Part shown: positions 44,293 through 53,622 of the stretch, piece after piece
Numbering within the stretch: the first letter of the stretch is position 1
Layout of the letters: every line of letters begins with the position of its first letter
DNA from: an uncultured Prevotellaceae bacterium
GTDB taxonomy: Bacteria; Bacteroidota; Bacteroidia; Bacteroidales; Bacteroidaceae
Assembly (NCBI GenBank): GCA_947167515.1
Contig: CAMVIM010000012.1
Location: forward strand, 36,733-100,732
Direction of reading: 5' to 3'
DNA: 64,000 nucleotides
Position numbers and translations under genes: made by a program
Notes under the pieces: model-generated
Databases searched by the model: none
What the model was told of the DNA's origin: nothing
The model's input: only the letters and a program-made list of their open reading frames with translations

Positions 44293-47200
44293 ATGGCAAA
44301 GAACAGGTATGATGGTTTGTACAGTGCCGACTACGAGCACGACGCTTGTGGCGTCGGCATGGTGGTGAACATTCACGGAGGCAAGAGCCACGAACTCGTC
44401 GATAACGCCCTGAAGGTGCTGGAAAATATGGAGCACCGAGGAGCCGAAACGCGCGACAAGACGGGCGACGGGGCTGGCATCTTGGTGCAGATTCCGCATG
44501 AGTTTATTCTTTTACAGGGTATTCCTGTGCCTGAGAAGGGACGGTACGGAACGGGATTGGTGTTCTTGCCGAAGGACGAGCAGGCGCAGCAGGGAATCCT
44601 GAGTGTGATGATTGAAGAAATAGAACGTGAGGGACTGACGTTGATGCACATGAGAAGTGTGCCGACCTGTCCAGAGGTGCTTGGTGTTGGCGCACGGGAA
44701 GTGGAGCCGGACATCAAGCAGATTATTGTGACGGGCGTGAGCGAAGAGAAGGTGGAGACTTTTGACCGTATATTGTATAAGGTACGCAAAAGAATCGAGA
44801 ACCGCATCGACGATGAGGACTTCTACATCTGCTCGTTGTCGAGCAAGAACATCATCTATAAGGGTATGTTGACGAGCGGACAGCTGAGAAGATATTTCCC
44901 TGATTTGTCAAGCCCTTACTTCACAAGTGGGTTGGCATTGGTGCACTCACGCTTCTCCACGAACACATTCCCGAAATGGAAGCTGGCTCAGCCTTTCCGC
45001 TTGTTGGCGCACAATGGTGAAATCAACACGATTCGTGGTAACCGTGGTTGGATGAAAGCCCGCGAGAGTGTGTTGAGCAGCGAGGCGCTTGGCGACATCA
45101 AGGACATCCGCCCCATCGTGCAGGATGGCATGAGTGACTCTGCCAGCCTGGATAACGTGTTTGAGTTCCTCACCATGAGCGGACTCTCCTTACCGCAAGC
45201 AATGGCGATTCTGGTGCCTGAAAGCTTCAACGACAAGAATCCTATCAGCGAAGACCTGAAGGCGTTCTACGAATATCACTCCATCCTGATGGAGCCGTGG
45301 GATGGTCCTGCAGCCCTGCTCTTCAGCGACGGTCGCTTTGCAGGCGGCATGCTGGACAGGAATGGTTTGCGTCCCAGCCGTTACACCATCACCAAGGGTG
45401 GCATGATGGTCGTGGCTTCGGAAGTGGGTGTGATGGACTTCGAGCCTGGCGATGTGGTGAGCAAGGGGCGTTTGCAACCCGGTAAGATTCTGCTCATCGA
45501 CACGCAGGAAGGCAAGATATACTATGATGGCGAAATCAAGGAGAAACTCGCCAAGGCACATCCATACCGCGAATGGCTCTCGACGAACCGCATCCAGTTG
45601 GAGAAACTGAAGAGTGGTCGCCACGTGGAGAACAGCGTGGAGAACTACGAACGCAAACTCATCAACTTCGGTTTCGGTCAGGAAGACATCGACAAGACAG
45701 TGGTGCCCATGGCAACTGCAGGTCAGGAGCCTGTAGCAGCAATGGGTAACGACACGCCATTGGCAGTCATCAGCGACCGTCCGCAGATTTTCTTCAACTA
45801 CTTCCGTCAGCAATTCGCACAGGTGACCAACCCCGCCATTGACCCGATTCGTGAGGAACTGGTGATGAGCCTGACGGAGTATATCGGTGCGGTGGGCACA
45901 AACATCTTGACACCCGACGCTTCGAACTGCAAGATGGTGCGCCTTCCCCAACCCGTGCTGACGAACACGCAGCTGGACATTCTCTGCAACATCCGCTATA
46001 AGGGCTTCAAGACGAAGAAACTCGCCATGCTGTTTGACATCGAGAAGGGTGCCAGCGGATTGCGTCAAGCCATCGAAGACCTCTGCAAGGAGGCTGAGGC
46101 AAGTGTGGATGAAGGTGTGAACTACATCATTCTTTCAGATAGAGACATCGACGAGAAGCGTGCTGCCATCCCCAGTCTGTTGGCGGTGAGCGCCGTGCAC
46201 CATTACCTCATCAGCGTGCAGAAGCGTGTGCAGACTGCCCTCATCGTGGAAAGCGGTGAAATTCGCGAGGTGATGCACGCAGCTTTGCTGTTGGGTTATG
46301 GAGCCAGCGCCATTTGTCCATACATGACCTTTGCCGTGCTGGATGACCTCGTGAAGAAGCACAAGATTCAGGAGGACTATGCGACGGCTGAGGCACACTA
46401 CATCAAGGCGGTGGACAAGGGATTGAAGAAGATCATGTCGAAGATGGGTATCTCGACCATCCGCTCATATCGTGGCGCGAAAATCTTCGAGAGCATCGGC
46501 TTGAGCGAAGACCTGTTGAGACGCTACTTCGGCACCGAGGTGAGCACCATTGGTGGTATCGGTCTGACAGACATCGCAAGGGATGCCATCCGTCTGCACG
46601 ACGAAGCATTCAAGCCTGCAGAGATTAATGAGTTCCTGCCCAACAACGGACAGTTCTCATACAGAAAAGACGGCATCTTGCATGCTTGGAATCCTGACAC
46701 AATTGCCAACCTGCAGATTGCCACTCGTCTGGGCTCGTACAAGAAGTTCCAGGAGTGGGAGAAGATGGTGGACGAGAAGGAAAAGCCTATCTTCATCCGT
46801 GACTTCTTCGGATGGAAGAAAGCAGCGAAACCTACCCCGATTGAGGAGGTGGAGCCAGTGGAGAGCATCGTGAAGCACTTTGTGACTGGTGCCATGAGTT
46901 TCGGTGCTTTGAGCATTGAAGCACACGAAGCTTTAGCATTGGCAATGAACAAGTTGGGTACTCGAAGCAACACAGGTGAAGGTGGTGAGGACAACGTGCG
47001 CTACCACACCGATGTGGATGGCGTGAGCCTCAGCAGTAAGACCAAGCAGATTGCATCAGGACGTTTCGGCGTGACGGCTGAATACCTCGTGAATGCAGAA
47101 GAAATACAGATTAAGGTGGCACAGGGAGCCAAACCCGGTGAAGGTGGACAGCTGCCTGGCTTCAAGGTGAACAAGATTATCGCCAAAACGCGTAACGCCA

Positions 47201-48786
47201 TTCCTGGCATCTCGCTCATCTCTCCCCCACCTCATCACGACATCTACAGTATCGAAGATCTCGCCCAGCTCATCTTCGACTTGAAGAACATCAACCCGAC
47301 GGCTGCTGTCAGCGTGAAACTCGTGGCAGAGAGTGGCGTGGGCACGATTGCCGCAGGTGTGGCAAAGGCGAAAGCTGACCTCATCGTGATTAGTGGTTCT
47401 GAAGGTGGTACAGGTGCAAGCCCTGCAAGTTCCATGCGCTTTGCGGGTATCAGTCCTGAGATTGGCTTGGCTGAGACGCAACAGACGCTGGTGCTGAATG
47501 GTTTGAGAAATCAGGTGCGCTTGCAGACAGATGGTCAGTTGAAGACCGCCAAGGATGTGATTCTCATGGCGATGCTCGGTGCTGACGAGTTCTCATTCGG
47601 TACATTGCCACTCATCGTATTGGGCTGTGTGATGATGCGTAAGTGTAACACGAACACCTGTCCTGTAGGTGTGGCAACACAAGACGAGACCTTGAGGGCT
47701 CGCTTCAGAGGAAAGTCTGACTACGTGGTAAACTTCTTCACGTTCTTGGCTGAACAGGTGCGCGAATATCTCGCTGAGATTGGTGTGCATGGACTCAAGG
47801 ACATTATCGGCCATACCGAACTCATCGAAGTACATACAGAAAAGGCTACTGACAAGCAGAAGACGATTGACTTTGCCCGTCTGCTCCACAAGCCAGAGAC
47901 AGACAAACCACTCTATTGGGATCGTGGTCAGTTCACGAAGGTGAGTGGCGTGAAGGATGAGGACATCATCGCTTCTGCTCAGAAAGCCATCGAGAACAAG
48001 GAGGAAGTGAGCCTCGACTACACCATCAAGAACACGGATAGAGCTGTGGGCACGATGCTGTCGGGTGCGATTGCCAAGAAATATGGCGAGGAAGGACTGC
48101 CAGAGGGCACCATCAAGATTAAGTTCAAGGGCTCGGCAGGACAGTCGTTCGGTGCCTTCGCTGTGAAGGGTCTGGACATTCGTCTCGAAGGCGAAGCCAA
48201 TGACTACTTCGGCAAGGGACTCTCCGGAGGGCGCATCAGCATCCTGCCACCTGTCAGACGCAGTGCGGACTTCGTGGCTGAGGACAATATCATTGCCGGC
48301 AACACGGGATTGTATGGTGCCACGAGTGGTGAACTGTACGTGAATGGTCGTGTGGGTGAACGCTTTGCTGTGCGTAACTCAGGTGCCATCGCTGTTGTGG
48401 AAGGTGCTGGTGACCACTGCTGCGAATACATGACCGGTGGTCGTGTGGTGGTGCTCGGCAAGACAGGACGCAACTTTGCTGCAGGTATGAGCGGTGGTGT
48501 CGCTTACGTCTATGACAAAGACCACACCTTCGACTACTTCTGCAACATGGACATGGTGGAACTCTCACTCGTGGAGGACACCGTGAGCCGCAAGGAGTTG
48601 CTCGAACTCATCCGTCAGCACTATCTCCACACAGGAAGTGCCCTTGCAGGACGTATGCTTGATGACTGGAACCGCTACGTGGAGGACTTCATCCAAGTGG
48701 TGCCCATCGAGTACAAGCGCGTGCTGCAAGAAGAGCAGATGGCGAAACTGCAACAGAAGATTGCTGATATGCAGAGAGATTACTAA
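44293..48786 (+). CDS. gltB: Glutamate synthase large subunit
   Basis: Transfers the amide nitrogen of glutamine to 2-oxoglutarate; with GltD it forms the GOGAT arm of ammonium assimilation. At 1497 residues it has the normal length. A short propeptide precedes the Ntn glutaminase Cys19 (DACGVGMVVN). The central domain follows, then the FMN-binding synthase domain (SFGALSIEAHEALALAMNKL; GARP-type KPGEGGQLPG), the 3Fe-4S ligands in CVMMRKCNTNTCPVGVA and the C-terminal beta-helix (GRISILPPVRRS; GGRVVVLGKTGRNFAAGMSG). It is first in a run gltB-gltD-dapL-purF-pyrG, with repeat-filled gaps of 106-181 bases. Confidence 0.97.
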   Translation: MAKNRYDGLYSADYEHDACGVGMVVNIHGGKSHELVDNALKVLENMEHRGAETRDKTGDGAGILVQIPHEFILLQGIPVPEKGRYGTGLVFLPKDEQAQQGILSVMIEEIEREGLTLMHMRSVPTCPEVLGVGAREVEPDIKQIIVTGVSEEKVETFDRILYKVRKRIENRIDDEDFYICSLSSKNIIYKGMLTSGQLRRYFPDLSSPYFTSGLALVHSRFSTNTFPKWKLAQPFRLLAHNGEINTIRGNRGWMKARESVLSSEALGDIKDIRPIVQDGMSDSASLDNVFEFLTMSGLSLPQAMAILVPESFNDKNPISEDLKAFYEYHSILMEPWDGPAALLFSDGRFAGGMLDRNGLRPSRYTITKGGMMVVASEVGVMDFEPGDVVSKGRLQPGKILLIDTQEGKIYYDGEIKEKLAKAHPYREWLSTNRIQLEKLKSGRHVENSVENYERKLINFGFGQEDIDKTVVPMATAGQEPVAAMGNDTPLAVISDRPQIFFNYFRQQFAQVTNPAIDPIREELVMSLTEYIGAVGTNILTPDASNCKMVRLPQPVLTNTQLDILCNIRYKGFKTKKLAMLFDIEKGASGLRQAIEDLCKEAEASVDEGVNYIILSDRDIDEKRAAIPSLLAVSAVHHYLISVQKRVQTALIVESGEIREVMHAALLLGYGASAICPYMTFAVLDDLVKKHKIQEDYATAEAHYIKAVDKGLKKIMSKMGISTIRSYRGAKIFESIGLSEDLLRRYFGTEVSTIGGIGLTDIARDAIRLHDEAFKPAEINEFLPNNGQFSYRKDGILHAWNPDTIANLQIATRLGSYKKFQEWEKMVDEKEKPIFIRDFFGWKKAAKPTPIEEVEPVESIVKHFVTGAMSFGALSIEAHEALALAMNKLGTRSNTGEGGEDNVRYHTDVDGVSLSSKTKQIASGRFGVTAEYLVNAEEIQIKVAQGAKPGEGGQLPGFKVNKIIAKTRNAIPGISLISPPPHHDIYSIEDLAQLIFDLKNINPTAAVSVKLVAESGVGTIAAGVAKAKADLIVISGSEGGTGASPASSMRFAGISPEIGLAETQQTLVLNGLRNQVRLQTDGQLKTAKDVILMAMLGADEFSFGTLPLIVLGCVMMRKCNTNTCPVGVATQDETLRARFRGKSDYVVNFFTFLAEQVREYLAEIGVHGLKDIIGHTELIEVHTEKATDKQKTIDFARLLHKPETDKPLYWDRGQFTKVSGVKDEDIIASAQKAIENKEEVSLDYTIKNTDRAVGTMLSGAIAKKYGEEGLPEGTIKIKFKGSAGQSFGAFAVKGLDIRLEGEANDYFGKGLSGGRISILPPVRRSADFVAEDNIIAGNTGLYGATSGELYVNGRVGERFAVRNSGAIAVVEGAGDHCCEYMTGGRVVVLGKTGRNFAAGMSGGVAYVYDKDHTFDYFCNMDMVELSLVEDTVSRKELLELIRQHYLHTGSALAGRMLDDWNRYVEDFIQVVPIEYKRVLQEEQMAKLQQKIADMQRDY

Positions 48787-48814
48787 TATAAAGGTTAAAG
48801 TTGAAAGGTTAAAG

Positions 48815-48845
48815 GTTAAAGACCATGCGGGATGCACCGCGTTAG
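48815..48845 (+). repeat. Dispersed palindromic repeat, copy 2
   Basis: GTTAAAGACCATGCGG (48815-48830), 4 bases, CACCGCGTTAG (48835-48845). Both blocks match 35959-35997 in inverse orientation. It is embedded in AAGGTTAAAG/CTTAAACCTT simple repeats that fill the gltB-gltD gap. Confidence 0.65.
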
Positions 48846-48892
48846 CCCTTCCTTAAACCTTAAACTGTAAACTCTAAACTTTACATCAAAAA

Positions 48893-50245
48893 ATGGGAAA
48901 TCCAAAAGCATTTCTGACCGTACCTCGTAAAGAGGCGGGCTATCGCCCCATCAATGACCGTGTGCATGACTTTGGTGAGGTGGAACAGACACTCAACACA
49001 AAAGACCGACAGGAACAGGCAAGCCGCTGTATGGACTGCGGTGTGCCTTTCTGCCACTGGGCTTGTCCGTTGGGCAATAAAGACCCTGAATGGAACGATG
49101 CCCTCTATCGTGGCGAATGGGAAACTGCCTACAAACTCCTGAAGAAGACCAATCCCTTCCCCGAATTTACAGGACGCATCTGCCCCGCCCTATGCGAGAA
49201 AGCCTGTGTGCTTTACCTCACGACTGGCGATGCGGTGACCAACCGCGAAAATGAATGTGCCATCGCCGAAAGGGCTTTCCTTGAAGGCTATGTGACCATC
49301 GAGCACCCACAGCGCAACGGCAAGAAGGTGGCTGTTATCGGTAGTGGTCCAGCAGGACTCTCCGCTGCCACTCACCTCAACTATATGGGCTACGAAGTGA
49401 CCGTGTTCGAGAAGAACGAAGCGGCTGGAGGACTGCTGAGATATGGTATTCCAAACTTCAAACTGAACAAGAAAATCATCGACCGAAGAATCCGTGTGAT
49501 GGAGCAGGAAGGGGTCATCTTCAAATACGGTGAAGCCGTTGACTTAGAAAATCTAGGTAATCTTAGGGAATCCTATGATGCCATCGTCATCGCCACAGGT
49601 ACTCCCACTGCACGTGACCTCAAAGCACCAGGACGTGAACTGAAGGGCATTCATCTTGCTCTCGAACTGCTCGGACAGCAGAACCGTGTGCTGGCTGGCA
49701 AGGAGTTCTCGAAGGAGGAGCGTGTGACTGCCAAGGGAAAGAATGTGCTGGTGATTGGTGGTGGTGATACAGGTAGTGACTGCATCGGTACGGCTCACCG
49801 TCAGGGTTGCAAGAGCGTGACACAGATTGAGATTATGCCGAAGCCTCCAGTGGGACACAACCCCAACACGCCTTGGCCTAACTGGCCTGTCATCCTCAAG
49901 ACCACCTCTTCGCATGAGGAAGGTTGCACCCGTCGCTGGAACATCAACACCCTTGAGTTCCTTGGAGAGAACGGCAAAGTAACAGGTGTACGAGTGCAGC
50001 CCATCGACTGGAAACCCAACCCAGAAGGTGGTCGCCCCATCATGGTGGAGGCAGGAGAACCCGAGGTGATTCAGGCAGAACTCGTGCTCCTCGCTATGGG
50101 CTTCCTCAAACCCGAACACCCCGAATATCCAGAGAATGTATTCATCTGCGGTGATGCTGCCAGCGGTGCAAGTCTTGTGGTGAGAGCCATCGCATCAGGT
50201 AAGAAGATTGCCGAAGAAGTGGATGCCTATTTAAGGAAAAAGTGA
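48893..50245 (+). CDS. gltD: Glutamate synthase small subunit
   Basis: NADPH-oxidising partner of GltB. The 450 residues start with the Fe-S-binding domain (CMDCGVPFCHWACPLGNKDP and CPALCEKACVLYL). The FAD-binding fold (VAVIGSGPAGLSAATHLNYM, about 143-162) and NADPH-binding fold (VLVIGGGDTGSDCIGTAHR, about 285-303) follow, and the FAD-closing FICGDAASGASLVVRAIASG ends it. All expected parts are present. It follows gltB after 106 bases on the same strand. Confidence 0.96.
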   Translation: MGNPKAFLTVPRKEAGYRPINDRVHDFGEVEQTLNTKDRQEQASRCMDCGVPFCHWACPLGNKDPEWNDALYRGEWETAYKLLKKTNPFPEFTGRICPALCEKACVLYLTTGDAVTNRENECAIAERAFLEGYVTIEHPQRNGKKVAVIGSGPAGLSAATHLNYMGYEVTVFEKNEAAGGLLRYGIPNFKLNKKIIDRRIRVMEQEGVIFKYGEAVDLENLGNLRESYDAIVIATGTPTARDLKAPGRELKGIHLALELLGQQNRVLAGKEFSKEERVTAKGKNVLVIGGGDTGSDCIGTAHRQGCKSVTQIEIMPKPPVGHNPNTPWPNWPVILKTTSSHEEGCTRRWNINTLEFLGENGKVTGVRVQPIDWKPNPEGGRPIMVEAGEPEVIQAELVLLAMGFLKPEHPEYPENVFICGDAASGASLVVRAIASGKKIAEEVDAYLRKK

Positions 50246-50251
50246 AGAAGT

Positions 50252-50371
50252 TAAAGAAGTTAGAGAAGTTAAAGAAGTTAAAGACGATACTCAAACCAAT
50301 AGCCAAACATTTGTCTATAACTTCTGAGCGATGCGATAACTTCTATAACTTCTAAGCGAAGCGATAACTTC
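50252..50371. repeat. AGAAGTTA-type palindromic repeat, dapL upstream copy
   Basis: Fills the gltD-dapL gap. AGAAGTTA units run on the left and TAACTTCT units on the right. GAAGTTAAAGACGATAC (50274-50290) and ACATTTGTCT (50307-50316) recur at 51653-51669 and 51697-51706. The 26 bases 50346-50371 are the exact reverse complement of 51634-51659, so dapL sits between inverted copies. Confidence 0.75.
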
Positions 50372-50397
50372 AAAAAAAGATATTAAATTAGTAAGAC

Positions 50398-51582
50398 ATG
50401 ATTCGCACAAACACCAACTATCTGCAACTTTCCCACCGCTACCTCTTTGCCGAGATAGCCCAGCAAGTGAATGCCTACAAAGCCGAGCATCCCGAAGCGA
50501 ACATCATCCGTTTGGGCATTGGCGATGTGACTTGTCCTCTACCCGATGCTGCCATCAAGGCGATGCACCATGCTGTGGATGAATGTGCTGATGGCAAGAC
50601 CTTCCGTGGGTATGGTCCTGAACATGGCTACGATTTCCTCATCGATGCCATCATGGCTCACGACTTCACCCCTCGTGGCATCCAACTGGATCGTGAGGAG
50701 GTGTTTATCAGCGACGGAGCCAAGAGCGATACGGGCAACATCGGTGACATCCTCTCCACAGACAACATCGTGGGCATCACCGACCCTGTCTATCCTGTCT
50801 ATGTGGACACCAACATCATGGCGGGACGCACCATCAAGTACATCCCCTGCCATGCAGACAATGGTTTCACGGGCGACATCCCAACGGAACATCTCGATAT
50901 CATCTATCTCTGCTATCCCAACAACCCGACGGGAGCAGTCATCACGAAGGAGAAGTTGGCAGAATGGGTCAACTATGCCCTCAGAGAGAAGGCACTCATC
51001 CTCTATGATTCTGCTTACGAGGCATTCATCAGCAGCGATGACATTCCCCACTCCATCTACGAGATTGAGGGAGCTAAGGAGTGTGCCATCGAGTTCCGCA
51101 GTTTCTCCAAGACAGCAGGATTCACGGGTGTTCGTTGCGGTTACACCATCATCCCCAAGGAACTGAAAGGGGCTGATGGCACGAGCCTCAATGCGCTCTG
51201 GAATCGTCGTCAGTGCAGCAAGTTCAATGGTGCCAGCTACATCTCTCAACGTGGTGCTGAAGCCATTTTCACTCCCGAAGGTCAGCAGCAGGTGCGTGCC
51301 ACCATCCAGCACTACATGAAGAATGCACAACTCATCCGCGAGAGCCTTGCGTTCTTCGGATTGACGGTATATGGCGGTGAACATTCACCTTACATCTGGG
51401 TATCCACTCCTGATGGCGAGGACTCTTGGCACTTCTTCCACAGACTCCTCCACGATGCCAACGTGGTGGTCACTCCAGGTGAAGGGTTCGGTACACATGG
51501 TGAGGGTTATGTCCGCATCACTGCCTTCGGCACATGGGAGAATAGCCTCGAAGCCATGGAACGCATTAAGAAGATACTGTAA
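50398..51582 (+). CDS. dapL: LL-diaminopimelate aminotransferase
   Basis: PLP enzyme converting tetrahydrodipicolinate directly to LL-diaminopimelate in the lysine/peptidoglycan pathway. The 394 residues contain the family start NYLQLSHRYLFAEIAQQV, RLGIGDVTCPLPDAAIKAMH, the aminotransferase class I YPNNPTGAV, and the PLP lysine in SFSKTAGFTGVRCGY. The length is as expected for DapL. dapF (58631-59485), which acts next on the product, lies 7 kb away on the other strand. It is flanked by inverted AGAAGTTA repeats. Confidence 0.95.
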   Translation: MIRTNTNYLQLSHRYLFAEIAQQVNAYKAEHPEANIIRLGIGDVTCPLPDAAIKAMHHAVDECADGKTFRGYGPEHGYDFLIDAIMAHDFTPRGIQLDREEVFISDGAKSDTGNIGDILSTDNIVGITDPVYPVYVDTNIMAGRTIKYIPCHADNGFTGDIPTEHLDIIYLCYPNNPTGAVITKEKLAEWVNYALREKALILYDSAYEAFISSDDIPHSIYEIEGAKECAIEFRSFSKTAGFTGVRCGYTIIPKELKGADGTSLNALWNRRQCSKFNGASYISQRGAEAIFTPEGQQQVRATIQHYMKNAQLIRESLAFFGLTVYGGEHSPYIWVSTPDGEDSWHFFHRLLHDANVVVTPGEGFGTHGEGYVRITAFGTWENSLEAMERIKKIL

Positions 51583-51612
51583 ACTATAAACTTTACTCAA
51601 CTTTCGCAAGTT

Positions 51613-51724
51613 GTAGAAGTTATAGAAGTTAAAGAAGTTATCGCTTCGCTTAGAAGTTAAAGACGATACCTTCTGACAATGAAAAACATCAGCATGACAT
51701 TTGTCTCTAACTTCTTTAACTTCA
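51613..51724. repeat. AGAAGTTA-type palindromic repeat, dapL downstream copy
   Basis: Second copy of the element before dapL, filling the dapL-purF gap. It contains the 26-base inverted match (51634-51659) and the two direct matches described for 50252-50371. Confidence 0.75.
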
Positions 51725-51763
51725 AAAAAGTGGAACTTGCGAAACTTCAATAAACTTTATTAG

Positions 51764-53599
51764 ATGGAGCCTCTCAAACACGAATGCGGTGTGGCGATGA
51801 TTCGCCTGCTCAAACCTCTCAGCTACTACCAAGAGAAGTACGGCACCTCGTCCTATGGACTCAACAAACTCTATCTCCTGATGGAGAAGCAGCACAACCG
51901 AGGACAGGAGGGCGCTGGTATCGCCTGCACCAACCTCAATGCCAAACCCGGCGAGGAATACATGTTCCGCGAACGTGCTTTGGGTAGTGGCGCCATCACC
52001 GAAATCTTCGGGAACATCACCCCCGGTGGTTGGGACGAGGCACAAATCCTCATGGGACACCTCCGCTACTCCACCACAGGCAAGAGCGGATTGGCTCATG
52101 TGCATCCTTTCATGCGCCGCAACAACTGGAGAGCCAAGAACCTGTGTCTGTGCGGCAACTTCAACCTCACCAACGTGGATGAGGTGTTCAACGAAATCAC
52201 CGCCAAGGGTCAGCACCCCCGCATCTACAACGACACCTACATCATGCTCGAACTGATGGGGCATCGTCTGGACAGAGAGAGTGAGCGCCTCTACAACATT
52301 GCTGATGTGCAGGGACTCAAAGGCACCGACCTGACCCGATACATCGAAGACAATATCGACATCACGAACATCCTGCGCACCTCCACTCCTTTGTTTGATG
52401 GTGGTTATGTGCTCTGTGGCTTCACGGGTAGTGGCGAGATGTTCTCCATGCGTGACCCTTGGGGCATCCGTCCTGCCTTCTGGTATCGGGATGACGAGGT
52501 GTTGGTAGTGGCATCCGAACGCCCTGTCATTCAGACCACGTTCGACCTTGCCACAGACAGCATCCACGAATTGCTGCCAGGACAGGCACTGACGGTACAC
52601 AAGAACGGCAATGTCGCCCTCACGCAGATACTTCCACCCCAAGGCAACCATGCTTGCTCTTTCGAGCGCATCTACTTCAGTCGGGGCAGTGACCGCGACA
52701 TCTATCGTGAACGCAAGGCATTGGGTGAACTACTCATCCCACAAATCAATAAAGCCATTGATGGAGACCTCGAGCACACGGTGTTCAGCTATGTGCCCAA
52801 CACTGCCGAGGTGGCTTTCTATGGGATGTTGGATGGCTTCAAGAAGCAGCTCAATGAGCAGAAGGTGGAGCAGCTCTTCCGACTCACACAGCAGCATCGC
52901 CCTACCCGTGAGGAACTGCGTGCCATCCTCCACAACTACATCCGTAGCGAGAAGGTGGCCATCAAGGACATCAAACTCCGCACCTTCATCACCGAGGGCA
53001 ACCAGCGCAATGACCTTGCTGCCCACGTCTATGACATCACCTACGGCTCGTTGGAACCGCAAGTGGACAACCTCGTCATCATCGACGACTCCATTGTGCG
53101 AGGCACCACCCTTCGCGAGAGCATCATCCGCATCCTTGACCGGTTGCACCCCAAGAAGATGGTGCTCGTCAGTTCCTGTCCGCAAGTGCGCTACCCCGAC
53201 TACTACGGCATCGACATGTCGCACCTCGACGAGTTCATTGCCTTCCGTGCTGCTGTCGCACTTCACATCGAGCAGGGCAACTGGCAGACCCTTCACGACA
53301 TCTATCTGAAATGTGTGGAACAGCAATCCTTGCCTGCCGAAGAGATGCAGAACTACGTCAAGGACATCTACAAGCCCTTCACGACAGACGAGATTTCGGA
53401 GAAGATGTTGGAACTCCTCCGACCCGATGACATGACTACTCCCATGCAACTCGTCTTCCAGTCGCTCGAAGGGCTTCATCATGCTTGTCCCCACCACCCT
53501 GGCGACTGGTACTTCAGCGGCAACTACCCCACAGCAGGTGGTGTGCGACTGGTCAATCAGGCATACATTGATTGGTATGAAAAGAATGATAAAGGTTAA
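51764..53599 (+). CDS. purF: Amidophosphoribosyltransferase
   Basis: First committed step of purine synthesis: glutamine plus PRPP to phosphoribosylamine. 611 residues, the longer Bacteroidetes form. The glutaminase Cys is Cys8 (MEPLKHECGVAMI), so a heptapeptide must be removed to expose it. HLRYSTTGKSG and the NFNLTN region belong to the Ntn domain, and the PRPP-binding motif LVIIDDSIVRGTTLRESI is intact near residue 440. A C-terminal extension of about 100 residues is usual for this lineage. Followed after 23 bases by pyrG. Confidence 0.93.
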   Translation: MEPLKHECGVAMIRLLKPLSYYQEKYGTSSYGLNKLYLLMEKQHNRGQEGAGIACTNLNAKPGEEYMFRERALGSGAITEIFGNITPGGWDEAQILMGHLRYSTTGKSGLAHVHPFMRRNNWRAKNLCLCGNFNLTNVDEVFNEITAKGQHPRIYNDTYIMLELMGHRLDRESERLYNIADVQGLKGTDLTRYIEDNIDITNILRTSTPLFDGGYVLCGFTGSGEMFSMRDPWGIRPAFWYRDDEVLVVASERPVIQTTFDLATDSIHELLPGQALTVHKNGNVALTQILPPQGNHACSFERIYFSRGSDRDIYRERKALGELLIPQINKAIDGDLEHTVFSYVPNTAEVAFYGMLDGFKKQLNEQKVEQLFRLTQQHRPTREELRAILHNYIRSEKVAIKDIKLRTFITEGNQRNDLAAHVYDITYGSLEPQVDNLVIIDDSIVRGTTLRESIIRILDRLHPKKMVLVSSCPQVRYPDYYGIDMSHLDEFIAFRAAVALHIEQGNWQTLHDIYLKCVEQQSLPAEEMQNYVKDIYKPFTTDEISEKMLELLRPDDMTTPMQLVFQSLEGLHHACPHHPGDWYFSGNYPTAGGVRLVNQAYIDWYEKNDKG

Positions 53600-53622
53600 A
53601 CTGTCAACTATCAACTGTCAAT

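Noticed and set aside
50246..51730. CRISPR array suggested by repeated AGAAGTTA units around dapL
   Set aside because: Repeats are short, irregular, partly inverted and without constant-length unique spacers; no cas genes are present.
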